From NCBI GenBank assembly GCA_021521415.1, contig JAIQDT010001136.1:434001-498000 (forward strand): DNA of 64,000 bases. The letters run 5' to 3'. How positions within the stretch are numbered: the stretch's first letter is position 1; each line of letters opens with the position of its first letter. A program made the translations under genes and the position numbers. The stretch is from Bidens hawaiensis (Eukaryota > Streptophyta > Magnoliopsida > Asterales > Asteraceae). The notes beneath the pieces are model-generated. The model was not told the DNA's origin and ran no database searches. It worked only from the letters and a program-made list of their open reading frames with translations. Below, in pieces: positions 22,320 to 33,789 of the stretch.

Positions 22320-22790
22320 AGAAAGAAATGATAATGTATGGTTACGAAAAGGGTACCGAGCCCTAATAATACTCGAGGTATGATGTATGGTTGTATGGTT
22401 ACGAAAAGGGTACCGAGCCCTACTAATACTCGAGGTATGATGTATGGTTGTATGGTAACGAAGAGGGAATCGAACCCTTCTAATATTCGAAAACTAGGGA
22501 CCAGACCCTTATAATATCTGTGATGATAGGGACCAGACCCTTATAATATCTGTGATGTTAGGGAATCGAACCCTTCTAATATTCGAAAACTAGGGACCAG
22601 ACCCATATAATATCTGTGATGTTAGGGAATCGAACCCTTCTAATATTCGAAAACTAGGGACCAGACCCTTATAATATCTGTGATGATAGGGACCAGACCC
22701 TTATAATATCTGTGATGTTAGGGAATCGAACCCTTCTAATATTCGAAAACTAGGGACCAGACCCTTATAATATCTGTGAGGTTATAGGGC
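22320..22790 (+). repeat. Modular tandem repeat in solo LTR
   Basis: Two starting modules with AGGGTACCGAGCCCT and a following CTCGAGGTATG are succeeded by alternating modules GGGAATCGAACCCTTC with ATATTCGAAAAC, and GGGACCAGACCCTTATAA with TATCTGTGATG. The composite period is about 62 bp with some single-module duplications. Every module has the form AGGG, six or seven bases, CCCT, then an ATA-rich spacer. Confidence 0.85.
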
Positions 22791-23466
22791 GAAAGGCTCT
22801 TTAAAAAGTATGATTTTGTATGTAAGGAAAGCATGAAGGTAAAAATGAGCGTATGATTATGAATGTAAAGAAAGTATGAAAGTAAAAATGAAAGTAAAAG
22901 CACTTAGGTGTATATGAAAGAAAGTTAAGAGATTAAGTATGAAGCGTAAGAATGTATTGTATGATTATGTGATTAACTAGAACTCACTCAGCGTAGCTGA
23001 CTTTTAGTATGCACGCAGGTGAGTAGGATGAGGCAGCTCGCTTGAGGGACACATGGCACTGAACAAGAATCTGGCATTGAAGACTTATGATGTTTTAATT
23101 TTAATGCTTTAATGTTGAAAGACAAAGGATGTTTTGAGACAAGTTATGAATTATGTAAAGTTTTATGAAAGTTTTATATTCCGCGTAAAGGTTTTAATTA
23201 ACTCTGATATTTAGAACTGTGTTTATGAGTAAATCCAACACGAAAGTAGGGCTACCGGTAACGGGGCCTTACATGGAGGCAAGTAACTCTTCATGGCTTT
23301 CCATAAAGGCATGAAAAAGTGAGATGTGAGAGTCATCAATTTGACTGGAGGTACTTGAGATGTTGGTGTTGTTGCTTGAAGTGTTATTGATCCCATGAGC
23401 CTTTAGTGCCTAATTAACAGATTGATTCACCAAGTTTTGAATGGAGTTTGATGATGATGATGATGA

Positions 23467-24333
23467 TTATGATCGTGATGTACCAGCAGACAAGATAGCA
23501 CCTTTGCTTACAGAAGATTGGGTTACATATGGATTCACTTTCACCCCATTAGCTAGATGTTCAGTAGGATGTGACCGACTGAGAAAGGCTGAGATGACTC
23601 GTGAACCTGTAGAGACACAAGCATGATTTAGAGAACTGACATGATTATTCATTCGGAGCTTGTCATCGATCTCAAATGATTTGATGGAAGTCAACTCTGT
23701 CAGAGTTTTTGTGTTCATATTCATGGTTTTGTTGGTGGTAGTCGCAATACTATTGCATGTGTACGGCAGTGAATTCAAAAGCTTCTTGTTAATCTCAGAC
23801 ATATCTTTGATGATATAAGCACTTCTCATTTTGGTGTTTAGTGCTTCAAATCTTCTAATGAGTGAAGTAATCGATTCCCCTTGAATACGATTAAACATGT
23901 TGAATCTCTATTTAACATTTCCCTTTGGCTTTCCCTCATATCCAAATTTCCTTCAACCTTTTCAACCAAGGCATCCCAAAGTCCTTTGCAGTAGTACATT
24001 CTCTTAATATTTGAAAGATGTCAGTGGATAAACACACACTTAGTACCCTATATGCTTTTTCATCATCAGGCATTAGTTTCTTATCAAGTTCAGTGAAACT
24101 TTCCGGAGGAACATCAATAGGTCCCTCAACAGTTTCTGTTGTAGGCTTGTCAGGCCCATTATTAATAGATCTTAACAGTTCAAAGTCAGTTATTCTAACA
24201 AAGTTCTTGAACCTCAACTTCCATTCTTCAAAATTGCTCTCAAAGCTCAATAGTTTGGGTGGTTTGCTTGTAGTTCCAACCTCATTTTCCAGCATCTAGT
24301 AGTTCTTCAGCAATTCAGGATCATAAGACATCT
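23467..24333 (-). pseudogene. Gag N-terminal half, inverted SIRE-like copy in intron 3
   Basis: On the - strand an ATG at 24333 opens a short reading MSYDPELLKNY, a stop, then LENEVGTTSKPPKLLSFESN. Frames 24295-23936 and 23898-23467 carry NFEEWKLRFKNFVR, YRVLSVCLSTDIFQILRECT, MFNRIQGESITSLIRRFEAL and LTSIKSFEIDDKLRMNNH, the usual Copia gag core. The order and wording match 43053-43730. Frameshifts separate the pieces. The remainder of gag lies beyond the solo LTR. Confidence 0.8.
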
Positions 24334-24345
24334 TCACAAACTGAT

Positions 24346-25128
24346 CAGAAAGTTACCAAACCAAAACAGTCTTGAAAACCAGCAGATTCTGTTGAAAAAT
24401 CGAAGTAAAAGGGAATCATGGGGACTATCATTTGTTGTATAATAGGGGCTCTATCAAGCATGTAAGAGGATTCATATGTGGTAAAAGTGTTTCTGTTATT
24501 TGTGCTGGCAACGATATAAGTGAAAAAAGATCTCATTAGTAAGTCATGTGAACTATTGCTCGTTTGGATGATCATCCGATTAGGGTGTGCGTTAACTGGT
24601 CATATGTACGGTCATAGAATCCTTGGTGCCACTTGCTTTCCATGAAAGTTCTACTGTTGTTATAACTATTTCCATGTTAGCTGGTCTGGAACTGTGAATA
24701 TTACTTCTTGTTCGTTTGAAACTATGAAGTTATATCTTGTACTGCGGAATTGATCGATGTCGAAAGGTCAATCGAAAACATTTATAAAATACCTTTACTA
24801 GCAAGGGCAAGTAAGGTGTCGAATACATAGGGAATCAGTGGAAAGTGCTAATCAAGTTCAATACTGAATAACTAATTATACTAGGCGGACAGACGATGTC
24901 AAACGGTTTGAATGATTTGTTAAGTGAAAACACTGTTACTCTTAGTTATAAACAATTGTGAGAAAATAACCAATCTCCAGGTTTCAGGTTGTTAAGGAAG
25001 TTGGACAACTAATTATACCTATTTGTAAATCTCTTTGATTGAATCAATAAGCAAAAGACTAAATATTTGGCTCTGCTGATTATCAGAACTTAATCCGAAT
25101 AATTGGCACAGCTGACTAATAATATAAT
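24346..25128. other. Intron 3 segment, unassigned
   Basis: No gene, LTR end or primer site is recognised. The leader of the inverted SIRE-like copy would be expected next to 24333 but no LTR is found. The sequence around 24745-24840 (GCAAGGGCAAGTAAGGTGTC) has the look of a dispersed repeat. It ends at the 9-bp duplication TAATATAAT (25120-25128) of the next element. Confidence 0.35.
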
Positions 25129-26225
25129 AGAAAATTGGTTTTTATTGGTCCCAACTATTCCATTTTAGTCGGCGCTAGTCCCAACTATCATTTTGGCTGG
25201 CAACAGTCCCAACTTTCACATACGTTTCTTCCACCAATCCGCAACTAACGGAGTACTAACTCCGTTATGCCATTGCTGACGTGTCCATCCTACTTGTAAA
25301 AAACATATGACATGGCAGCCTACGTGGATATTAGTTTTTATATAACAATTTTACATTCATAATCAAAATCCCAAATTCTCTCCTCCACCAACTCCGGCGA
25401 TGGTTCTTTTCCAGCAACCAGAGAAAGAGATTGCTAGCCATCCTCCAAGATCTGAAATCTTCACCACCAACGCGTCAAACCACCCAATTTATCATATATG
25501 AATCGGGAACCTGAATCGTAACACGGGGGTGGGTCGCCGGAAAAACAGTACAAGGCGATTGGATACGAACTGAGATGAATAACGAATATTGGGGAGACGG
25601 CTCGAGCAGATTCAAAACTCCGCAAGCATGATGGTGGTGATGCATAAAGATGACGGTGGCCAGCCGCCCAGCCGGAGATGGAGGCTGACAAATTGGTGCA
25701 TGTTGCAGAAGCAAAACGGAAGTATCAATCGTAATGAGGCCATAGTATACTAGTAGTGGTATGAGACGATGATAGACACGGTGGCCGGAAATAGTGAACG
25801 TGACGTTGGCCGATGCGACGTTGGGCGGTGGTGGTAGGGGTGGCAGGAGTGGCGGCGGGATGGTGGTGTAGGGAGGTGGGTTTGAGTTTGAGTTTGATGG
25901 CGGCAATGGGTGGGAAGTTCGGAGTCCGGTAGGGGTTTCTGATTCCCCGGTTGCATGGTGGGGTTAGGGTTTTGACTGACGGTTGACTTGAGATTGAGAA
26001 TAAATGATCTTTCAATTTCATATCCATGGTGGCTGCCACGTAACGGTTTTTTTTTGACAACTCAGATGGACACATCAGCAAAAACATAACGGAGTTAGTA
26101 CTCTGTCAATCGCGGACCGGTGGAAGAAACGAATGGTAAAGTTGGGACCGTTTCCAGCCAAAATGAAAATTGGGACCAGCGTCGAAAAAAATGAAATAGT
26201 TGGGACCAATAAAACCCAATTTTCC
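25129..26225. mobile_element. Mutator-like non-autonomous element with long TIRs
   Basis: The ends are long inverted repeats of roughly 150 bp. The left reads AGAAAATTGGTTTTTATTGG and on through TCCCAACTATT, GGCTGGCAACAGTCCCAACT and TTTCTTCCACC; the right end is its inverted counterpart with scattered changes. A 9-bp duplication TAATATAAT flanks it at 25120-25128 and 26226-26234, which is diagnostic for Mutator-like elements. Total 1,097 bp. No transposase is present. The interior carries open frames (see separate entry). Confidence 0.85.
25370..26060 (-). other. Interior of Mutator-like element with open, Pro/His-rich frames
   Basis: Three overlapping - strand frames of 76-143 codons lie between the TIRs. 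One starts MDMKLKDHLFSISSQPSVKT within a longer frame (26087-25725); another (25906-25475) is Pro-rich with PPPLLPPLPPPPN. The GC content is higher than the surroundings. This could be captured gene sequence, as Mutator-like elements often carry, but I recognise no parent gene and it may be non-coding. Confidence 0.35.
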
Positions 26226-26234
26226 TAATATAAT

Positions 26235-27880
26235 TGATTGGCGGTTTTAGGTTTTGATGAGTAAAATCAATGTTATGGTAAATGATAAATGGGTCAATGA
26301 CGATAAGAGCTCAATCCTAAATGTTTATGACCTCAACCAATTAACTGATACAATCTTAAGCATTCAGTTATGAATAAACTGTTTAAGAACACAAACAATA
26401 TAAAGATTCAACAAACCTAATGACTTAACAAATCCAAATCCACTATTAAGGTTCAAAATACCAAAAAGTCTAACCACAAACACAACCCTGCGCACGGAGA
26501 TGGTCACAGAAGCTTTAGCCTAGCATAAGCATCTTAGAAATCTTGATTCTTAGTTGAGATGATGAGAACATGGATGATTGTGGTGATTGGTAGATGTTAG
26601 GATGGTGTGTGATGGCTCCAAAATTGCCCCAAGATGATAGAATATGAAGTATCCTCTATTTTAGGGTTTTATGGGCTTAAATATGGAAGAAAATGAAGAA
26701 AAATAAAATTCCCGTCAGACCTAGCTGTAGCCTACGGCTGGCTACCGTAAGGCTACGGCTGCTACAGTACCAGAAAACTGTTTTCTTCATAACATCTTCA
26801 TTCTAACTCTGTTTTCCTTCCCGTTTTCTGCCATATCTTCGTACTACAGTTCTCAATCACCTCATATATCATTACTTCCATTTTACACTCCATCCTAATT
26901 GCTCTAACTTATTGTCTTTAAGCTCTGATCACCTACAATTATAAAAACAATCAAAGATAAACAATTAAACACACCATATTAAGCACTTAGAACACGTTGA
27001 TTGGAAATGGGTTGGGATAACATGGACAGTGGGAGCTAGACATAGTTGACTTGGTGGGGCTGCATGGAGGTGTGGACATTCTTTAGAGCCAATGTCCAAA
27101 TATAGGAAATTCTGCTTCTGAGATTGTGTGTGACTCAGTGGAAAGGATTGGGACTCTTGGGTTCAATATTTAGTGTGCTTCATTTCATGTTACCCACTGT
27201 AGTGAAGTATTGGTGAATTTGGGAAGGTACATGTTTAAATATCGCTAGAAGAAAGGAACCATCTACCAAGTAGTAAAGTCTTGACTCGCTGAATTAGGTT
27301 GAGCTAAGTGGATTCATTTTTCAAGTGTGAATCCTGGAACCACGGGGATGCCATTTGAGTGTATTCGAAGGTATAAACAAGGTTAGGGGTTTGGTAACAG
27401 TGGGATCATGGTACGTGCTTTGGGCACAGTTTCAAATCACTGTTGGGTTTTGAAGACCAGAATACCAAATGGTAAAATCTCTCCTTGGTACTAGCTACAT
27501 TTGGAGAGTGACATTTTTCTTCTGAAGTCTCTGAAGTCAGTGGTGTGAATCAGTGGGAGCCGGTTGAGATTGAGGACGAGTCGTTGGCGGTTTTTGTCAT
27601 GATCGGGTCTGTGATGACCGGATTGAAGCTCAATGGAGTTTCATTGGGCTTTTCGGGAAACTGGTGCTAGGGCCACTACAACTAGGTGGATTGGTTGAAA
27701 TCTTGGCTTGTTCCTAAGGAACTAGAGGCTTGGAGAACTTCTGTTTATGAAGTTTTAGCTTCTTTAGGAATTGGAGGCTTGGTATTTCGGTTATAGAACG
27801 TTATAGGAGACTGGATGACAAAATTGCTTTGTACTTGGATTGCGGAATGGAGTTTATCCCAAGGCCTTTAATTGGGAGAT
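26235..27880. other. Intron 3 right part, unassigned, ending in a purine tract
   Basis: No gene is recognised. Near 26705-26775 there is a cluster of TAGCCTACGGC / GGCTACC / GGCTACGGC words in both orientations. From about 27000 the sequence is G/T-rich without homologous coding motifs and may be the interior of a non-coding LTR element that ends at the LTR from 27881. AATTGGGAGAT at 27870-27880 resembles a polypurine tract. Confidence 0.35.
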
Positions 27881-28227
27881 TGTTGGGTTTGAAGTCCTTG
27901 TTATTGGGTTTTTAGTTAGACGATTATCGATTGGGCCGGTTTTATTAAATTAATTAAAGACCCGTTTAGTTTCCTTGTTCACCAAAATAGAAACCCTAGG
28001 TCTATCTCTATATATATATATTCAGTCATTGTAATTGTAATTGTAATATTTGGTTATGAGCTAATAAAGAGAAACCCTAGTTGCATCTCGTGGATGTAGC
28101 CCCCCACTAGGGTCTAACACGTTAAAATTCTTGTGTCGTTTATATTTTCTATACTGCTTGTTTTATATCGTTTGTGCTAGTCTGTATGTTATTTCGCTTC
28201 CGCGCGCCACCTTGTTCTTAACGGGCA
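27881..28227 (+). repeat. Candidate Copia-type 3' LTR next to kinase exon
   Basis: Starts TGTTGGGTTTGAAG directly after a purine-rich tract, contains CTATATATATATATTC as a likely TATA region, an AATAAAGAG polyadenylation-like signal, the U5-like GTTAAAATTCTTGTGTCG and CTTCCGCG, and ends AACGGGCA. About 347 bp. No matching 5' LTR or duplication is found, so the element is truncated. It ends only 37 bases before the kinase exon at 28265. Confidence 0.5.
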
Positions 28228-28264
28228 CTTTCTTATTTGACTCACCTTAAAAAATATGTTTAAG

Positions 28265-28475
28265 GGTGTACTTGAAGACGGACAAGAAATAGCAGTTAAA
28301 CGGCTAGCAAAAACATCTACTCAAGGTCTTCATGAGTTCAAGAATGAAGTCATCACAATATCTAAACTACAACATCGGAATCTTGTCAAACTCTTGGGCT
28401 GCTGCATTGAGGGGGCCGAAAAGATGTTGATTTATGAATACATGCCAAACAAAGGCCTCGATTCCTTTATATTTG
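28265..28475 (+). CDS. S-receptor-like kinase, kinase N-lobe exon
   Basis: Begins right after TTTAAG at 28264 with [16 protein letters not shown], which continues the P-loop exon ending 15.8 kb upstream. The ATP-binding lysine (AVKRL) and the alpha-C glutamate (FKNEV) are present, followed by [16 protein letters not shown] and the hinge [16 protein letters not shown]. The exon ends one base into a codon, then GTAAAT. An ATG at 28256 is intronic and is not a real start. No lesion is seen in this exon, so the 3' half of the gene looks less decayed than the 5' half. Confidence 0.85.
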
Positions 28476-28518
28476 GTAAATGAAAAAACTAAGAAAAAAA
28501 AACCAAGATATATATTAA

Positions 28519-28796
<278 letters not shown>

Positions 28797-28870
28797 GTGA
28801 GATTCATCTACCTTGACTTCAATTTAATTTTTTTTTAATGAACTACTAAAGTTAACTTGATTCCTTACAG

Positions 28871-29021
28871 TGGCTATATGGCGCCAGAGTATGCAGGAGA
28901 TGGCATATTTTCTATAAAATCAGACGTGTATAGCTTTGGTGTATTAATGCTGGAAATTGTTTGTGGGGAGAAAAACAGAGGATTCGCTCACAAAGAACAT
29001 TACAACCACCTAATTGGACAT
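28871..29021 (+). CDS. S-receptor-like kinase, APE-motif exon
   Basis: After acceptor TTACAG it completes the Tyr codon and reads [20 protein letters not shown] then [15 protein letters not shown], the activation-segment end and the alpha-F helix with its conserved Asp. It ends in NHLIGH at a codon boundary, followed by donor GTAAGT. The frame is open and every residue expected for subdomains VIII-IX is present. Confidence 0.85.
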
Positions 29022-29231
29022 GTAAGTTTTGGCTTTTTAATTTTAAAATTGGTAGTTGTTTATTAGGGTAAAAAGCCTTTTTTATACCTATCTTTGTTTA
29101 ATAAACACTAAATAAACTAGAAAACAAATTATTAAAAAGACCTTAGAAGATTAGTTGATGAAAACTTATGTAATACAATTTGTCCTTTCTAAACAAGGAA
29201 ATGTATGACTCGAGTTCATTGTTCTTAACAG

Positions 29232-29534
29232 GTATGGGGATTCCATCATGAAGGTAGAACCTTGGAGTTAGTTCCCAAGTGTCTAGGTGAGTCAATCAAT
29301 GTGTCTCAGATTCTGTGTTCAATTCATGTTGGTTTGTTGTGTGTTCAGCGTCACCCAGAAGACATACCAACTATGACTTCTATGATCCTAATGTTGGGTA
29401 GTGAGAGTCCATTGCCTTCACCTAAAGAACCAGGATTTTATGTCGGAAAATCTAGTCAAACTGTTCAATCTTCAAGTTCATCTGGAACAAGTTTTAATAA
29501 CGAACTAAGCTTCACAATGTTGAATGGTAGATAA
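29232..29534 (+). CDS. S-receptor-like kinase, last exon with C-terminal tail
   Basis: Follows TTAACAG. It encodes WGFHHEGRTLELV, then IHVGLLCVQRHPEDIPTMTS (subdomain XI with its conserved Arg position replaced by the common PEDIPTM form), then the Pro/Ser-rich tail usual for the subfamily (SPLPSPKEPGFYVGK, Ser cluster) and a final FTMLNGR before TAA at 29532-29534. The tail length and end fit S-domain kinases. Downstream sequence is AT-rich and non-coding. Confidence 0.85.
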   Translation, partial: VWGFHHEGRTLELVPKCLGESINVSQILCSIHVGLLCVQRHPEDIPTMTSMILMLGSESPLPSPKEPGFYVGKSSQTVQSSSSSGTSFNNELSFTMLNGR

Positions 29535-31324
29535 ACTGAAAGTTGTGTGCATTTATAAAAGAAACAACTTCTAGTATAAGCTTATTAAGCATTTTAGAAG
29601 CATCAAACAAACTTATATACTTCGTACCAAATGTGAATGTCTGGTTAGTTATCTTCCAATTTGCTAGTACCTTGATGTAAAATTGTATAAAGACATATCA
29701 CCGCATTTCTTTTTATACTGTAAACTAGGATATACTCCGTATAATATATGAGTGGTTAAAAAATACAACAAAAAAGATAAATCTTCTTATACTATTAAAT
29801 AAGATATAGATAATGATAACTAAAATTTTATAATTTTTAAATATTTAAAAAATTCATTTAATATCACATTTTAAAGTTACATTTGTAACTTTGTTAACAA
29901 TTTATAAATAGTAGTAGTATTTGCTGGCATTCTAATTGACTATTCTATTTAAACTACATGAGAAAAAATGATTTTGATTTAATAATATAGATAGAGACTT
30001 GTGTTAGCGTTAACCCCGTTTTACCCTATAAGGACTCATCATGCACCACTAATAACATAGACTGGTGGTTCGTTGACCCTTCTGTTATGTGTCAAATTGT
30101 TATAATTCCCCTTTATTTTTGGTCATCTTCGTTATCTTCATAATCTCGATTCATAAAAATCCCAAATTTCTACTTATCTTCAAAATCTCTATTATCGTTA
30201 CGGGGATTTGTATCGTTAGTTTTGGATAACAATCATTTCTAGGTAACTAGTATTTGATAAAAGGTTTTTTTTTCCTAGGTATGTAACTTGTATTTCATGA
30301 ACGTTTATTTTCTTCTTTTTTTGTGTGTATGTGTAATTGGAGCAAAAGCTAAGGAATGTCCCCATGTGTTTGATGTAAGTACCCAAATAATTCTAGATTA
30401 AAATTCGATGCCGTATGGAACGATTAATTTAAATCGAAACTTGATCTTGTGAGTGGGCTTGTGGATTACATGCCGATTAAAATGATTAAAATAAACTCGT
30501 ATTACACCCGCATGCGTTATGGTGCGTTAAACAGTGAAAAAAGAACATGCGTGTTGCGCGAGGGATCTGACGCACACCGATCAAGTCAAACAAACAGTAA
30601 TGTTATATGGAATAACCAGCATGAGCTTTAATGGGATGATGACCAAAATGGTCTCCTTTTTTTTTACCAACAGCGTTCTCTGACCAACTTCATCAAACCA
30701 AACATTCAAAATTGTCACTTTCTAAAATGTCGGATCCACAACATGATAGAATTGGTATCTGACGAATCTATCTAGCAACCTTCCGTTTTAGAACCACAAA
30801 CCTCTAGACACGTGTACACACTTAAACAGTCTGCCATTAATGTTTAAGTAAATAGTCTTTAAATGATAAATGAATTATGTCTGAATATTCCATTTTGAAT
30901 AATTCCACGAGTGTCAGTGAAATATAACTCTTGACATACCCATACTTATTCGTTAAGCCAAATAGTATTTAGGGCATTTAACATATGATTTACAATCACT
31001 GAGAATGAGATTAGATGAAGAATCGTCCTTATTAACCATGTCATGAATTTTCATGAGTTTTGGTTTCAATAGATGAAATTTTAGATCTCATTTGTCTTTT
31101 GTTATAAAAGAGTTGTGAAAGTATAGAGTATCATCTAGTTCTATCTTAGAAATGTTTCTATCCGGAGATTGATGACAACTAATATGAGAATTTAATGTAA
31201 TTGTGACTTTATGTTGGCTATGCAAACCTCACAACTGTCAAAACATAGCTTAAGTATTGATACTAAATTCTAATTAAACACCAGAATTTATATGGTATCC
31301 TAAAGCATAACTAAAACAATTTAT
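29535..31324. other. 3' flank of kinase pseudogene, no gene seen
   Basis: AT-rich. An ORF of 60 codons at 30449 has no family features. No LTR, TIR or conserved domain was found. Weak polyadenylation-like AATAAA variants occur after 29560, but no site can be chosen. Confidence 0.4.
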
Positions 31325-31327
31325 TAT

Positions 31328-31700
31328 CACTACTAGAAAACTAGGCATTTGAGACCATCTTTTCGGTCGCAAAACGGTCGTAATTGCCCTGTTGCAACCG
31401 TTTTGCAACTGAAAATGCGGTGGGAAAAACGCAGGTTGGAATTACTTTGTTGCGACCATTTTCCGACTGCTATTACATTTTGCGACCAACAACTAAAGCT
31501 GTTGCAAAACATGCCACCACCGTCGCGGTCGGAATTCATGCAACCACCGCCGCGGTCGGAATCTTGCAACCACCGATACAATCGGAATTTTTGCAACCAC
31601 CGATGCGGTTGGAATTGTTGCAACCACCGATGCGGTCAGAATTGTTGCAACCACCGATGCGGTCGGAATTCTTGCAACCACCGCTATTGGTCGCAAGTCA
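31328..31700 (+). repeat. CACTA left TIR and subterminal repeats
   Basis: After the 13-bp TIR, variants of GGTCGCAAAACGGTCG give way to about seven copies of TTGCAACCACCGATGCGGTC(GGAAT), a roughly 26-bp unit. Such repeats are the expected binding sites for the TNPA-type protein of En/Spm elements. ORFs called across this zone are repeat artefacts. Confidence 0.8.
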
Positions 31701-31900
31701 CTGCCAATTTAATTTGGACCTAATTTGGACCATTTGAACAAATTTGAATTGTCCAGACATTTTATAAAAAAAAGTATGTAAATAAAAATATCCAAAACAA
31801 CCCAAATTAAAATGTCTAATATAAAATCCAAACGCACATCCAAATGTTCAAAATATTCAAAATAAGGCGTGTTAACGTGGCTTCAAAATATTGACATTGC

Positions 31901-32092
31901 TTATTGAACCACAGATTTTAACAAAGTTTCAATGTTAGCCATCCTGTTAAGAATTGCATCTTTCTCCGCCTTATCCTTTTCCTTTTCAGCCTTATCCTTT
32001 TCTTTTTCAACCATCAACTCCTTAGTAATTCCATTTAATCTTTCTTTATCTTCATCTTTTTCCTTCACAAGCTCCTTGATAACCAAGTGCAA
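31901..32092 (-). pseudogene. TNPA-like C-terminal coiled-coil exon fragment
   Basis: A 63-codon - strand frame, Lys/Glu/Asp-rich with heptad spacing (KEKDKAEKEKDKAEKDAIL, then NRMANIETLLKSVV), lies just inside the left TIR. In En/Spm-type elements the smaller DNA-binding protein ends in a similar coiled coil in this position. The rest of that gene is largely lost or interrupted. Assignment is by position and composition only. Confidence 0.5.
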
Positions 32093-32720
32093 CTTTTCAA
32101 TCTACAAAACAATTGATAACAGGTCAAAAATAAAACATAAAAAATTTTAATGTGTCCTAAATGACTTCTAATCTGAACAACCAGTTACTAAGAACGTCTT
32201 TTGATCCTAAACTGATTATTGTGAAAATTAAAGTGATGTTTGACTTTTAAAAAGTCAAACTGTCAAAATAAAAACGGGCTGTAATAACTGTTTATAGTTT
32301 GACTAAAATTCAAACTATAAGCGGGCTAAATAAACAAGTTATATGTGAGTTGTAAACGGGCCGATGGTATATAATAATAATATTAACGGGTTGTGACAAA
32401 CATGTTTAACGAGTTATAAACAATGGATCTTTTGACTAAGCCTATGCAAGTAAAGTGTAAGGCCCATGTAACCACTAGACCCGACCCGACTCGCCATACC
32501 CTGGTATATGAGAAAAAACCCATTTAATAACTTTTTCGATTATGAAATGAAAATCATTTTTCTAATGTAACCACTAGACCCGACCCGACCCGACTCGCCA
32601 TCACAGTCCTATTCACCGCCTCTACTTGACTATTTGTTAAGACTTTTTTCTAATTTACTAATTAATCCATATTATAATTTATTTTATAATTGATAATACT
32701 AGTTATAATTTATTTTATAA

Positions 32721-32752
32721 CTAGTATCTAGACCCCCCGCGTTGCAGGGGGT
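32721..32752 (-). mobile_element. Helitron-like 3' terminus
   Basis: On the - strand a GC-rich stem (CCCCCTGCAACGCGGGGGG) is followed by a short spacer and CTAG, with T next to it. A hairpin about 10 bases before a terminal CTRR, inserted next to T, is the hallmark of a Helitron 3' end. The other terminus is not identified, so the extent toward about 34300 is unknown. Confidence 0.4.
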
Positions 32753-33789
32753 TGTGAAACCATATAAAAAACAGACGTGAACCACGGACACGCGATGAAA
32801 TCGAGGAATAAAAGCAGACGTGAACCACGGATACGCAAAGCTTTTGAGCCTGTTTGTAATCCTTCGGATCATACGGGTTGTTAGGCGAGGAATAAAAGTG
32901 AACGCAAACCAACCTGTTTGTATCTTTAAGCCGGCCAAACAGGTTTCTTAGGCTCAGAAATAAAACCCAACTAACCCGTTGGCTGCTTTATAACGGGTCA
33001 CCACATTAGTAGTTTTAAGGAACGCCAGCTACATGAATTTTCGCTGCTTATCGTCGCTTCAGTCTTCACACATGAACTTCATTCCAACGGTGTATCTAAA
33101 CACAACAAAAAGAACTAATGCGGTTATGTTTCCTGTTGGTTATCTGTTGCGGTAATCTGTACATTTTGAATGACTGCTGGTTATGCTTCCAGATAAAATT
33201 GTAAATTATGATTGACTGCCGGTTAACTGTTGCGGTTATGCTTCCTGTTGTTACCGTTCGCAAACAATCTATTTGGTGTATCTAAACAAAACAAAGAAAA
33301 AACTAAAATAAGAAGTTTAAGTGAAAAAACAAACATGTTTGACCTCTAAAGTCAAAAGGATATTTGTTTTGTCAAAAAAGAGCTTGATCTTTGAAACCAA
33401 TAGTGCACCAAGCATTACTTATTAGAAAAAACTTTGATTTGCAACTCAATTACCAGTGTACATACATGAAATTCGAAATGCAAGTAAAATAAATCATCTA
33501 TGGGTTCAACAATAAACGCATCCAAACATATGCATATAATGCATATTCGGAACCGATAGGGACTGATCATAGCAAGCAGATTCACAAAAAACATTCTTTA
33601 AAGCAAAAAGTAACGTATAGTGGCAACTGATAACAAATTAGAACACTTGACTTAAAACGACCATCTAATTTCAAATTAACCCTAAATCAAGAACTACATA
33701 AAAACTGAAATATAATTAACAAAAAAATATATATATAGTGCATTACCTTGGCGAACCTCATATAAAAGCAATCAAACAGCTTAAATATG

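Larger units (their letters stand above)
20983..23273. mobile_element. Solo LTR, probable Ty3-type, 2.29 kb
   Basis: It begins TATAACATCCTAAAATTTT (TG changed to TA) and ends ACGGGGCCTTACA. The 5-bp duplication TGGAG stands at 20978-20982 and 23274-23278. There is no coding region, primer site or second LTR, so it is a solo LTR left by recombination. The TGTAACATCC...GGCCTTACA type of end is common in Ty3 LTRs, so the class is an inference. It contains three repeat zones, at 21465-21770, 21841-21940 and 22320-22790. It splits the gag of the inverted SIRE-like copy. Confidence 0.8.
13735..24333 (-). mobile_element. SIRE-like Copia element, inverted, truncated at both ends, in kinase intron 3
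   Basis: On the - strand from 24333: gag with ATG, two zinc knuckles around a coiled-coil region, protease, integrase, RT, RNase H and the start of the post-pol spacer. It aligns domain by domain with the + strand element starting at 42059. Neither LTR, nor a primer site, nor the extra ORF is found. A Ty3-type solo LTR (20983-23273) splits gag and an LTR-like insertion (14385-15412) splits RNase H. All genes carry stops and frameshifts. Confidence 0.8.

Noticed and set aside
22320..22790. CRISPR-like regular repeat array
   Set aside because: Plant LTR with tandem modules and no unique spacers; not a CRISPR array.
28256..28264. ATG as start of an intronless kinase gene
   Set aside because: The phase and residues fit an exon start at 28265 after an AG, continuing the P-loop exon at 12482; the ATG is intronic.
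31349..31737. Overlapping 96-124 codon frames on both strands at the CACTA left end
   Set aside because: Produced by the ~26-bp subterminal repeat being free of stops; the encoded CNHRCGQN-like repeats are artefacts.
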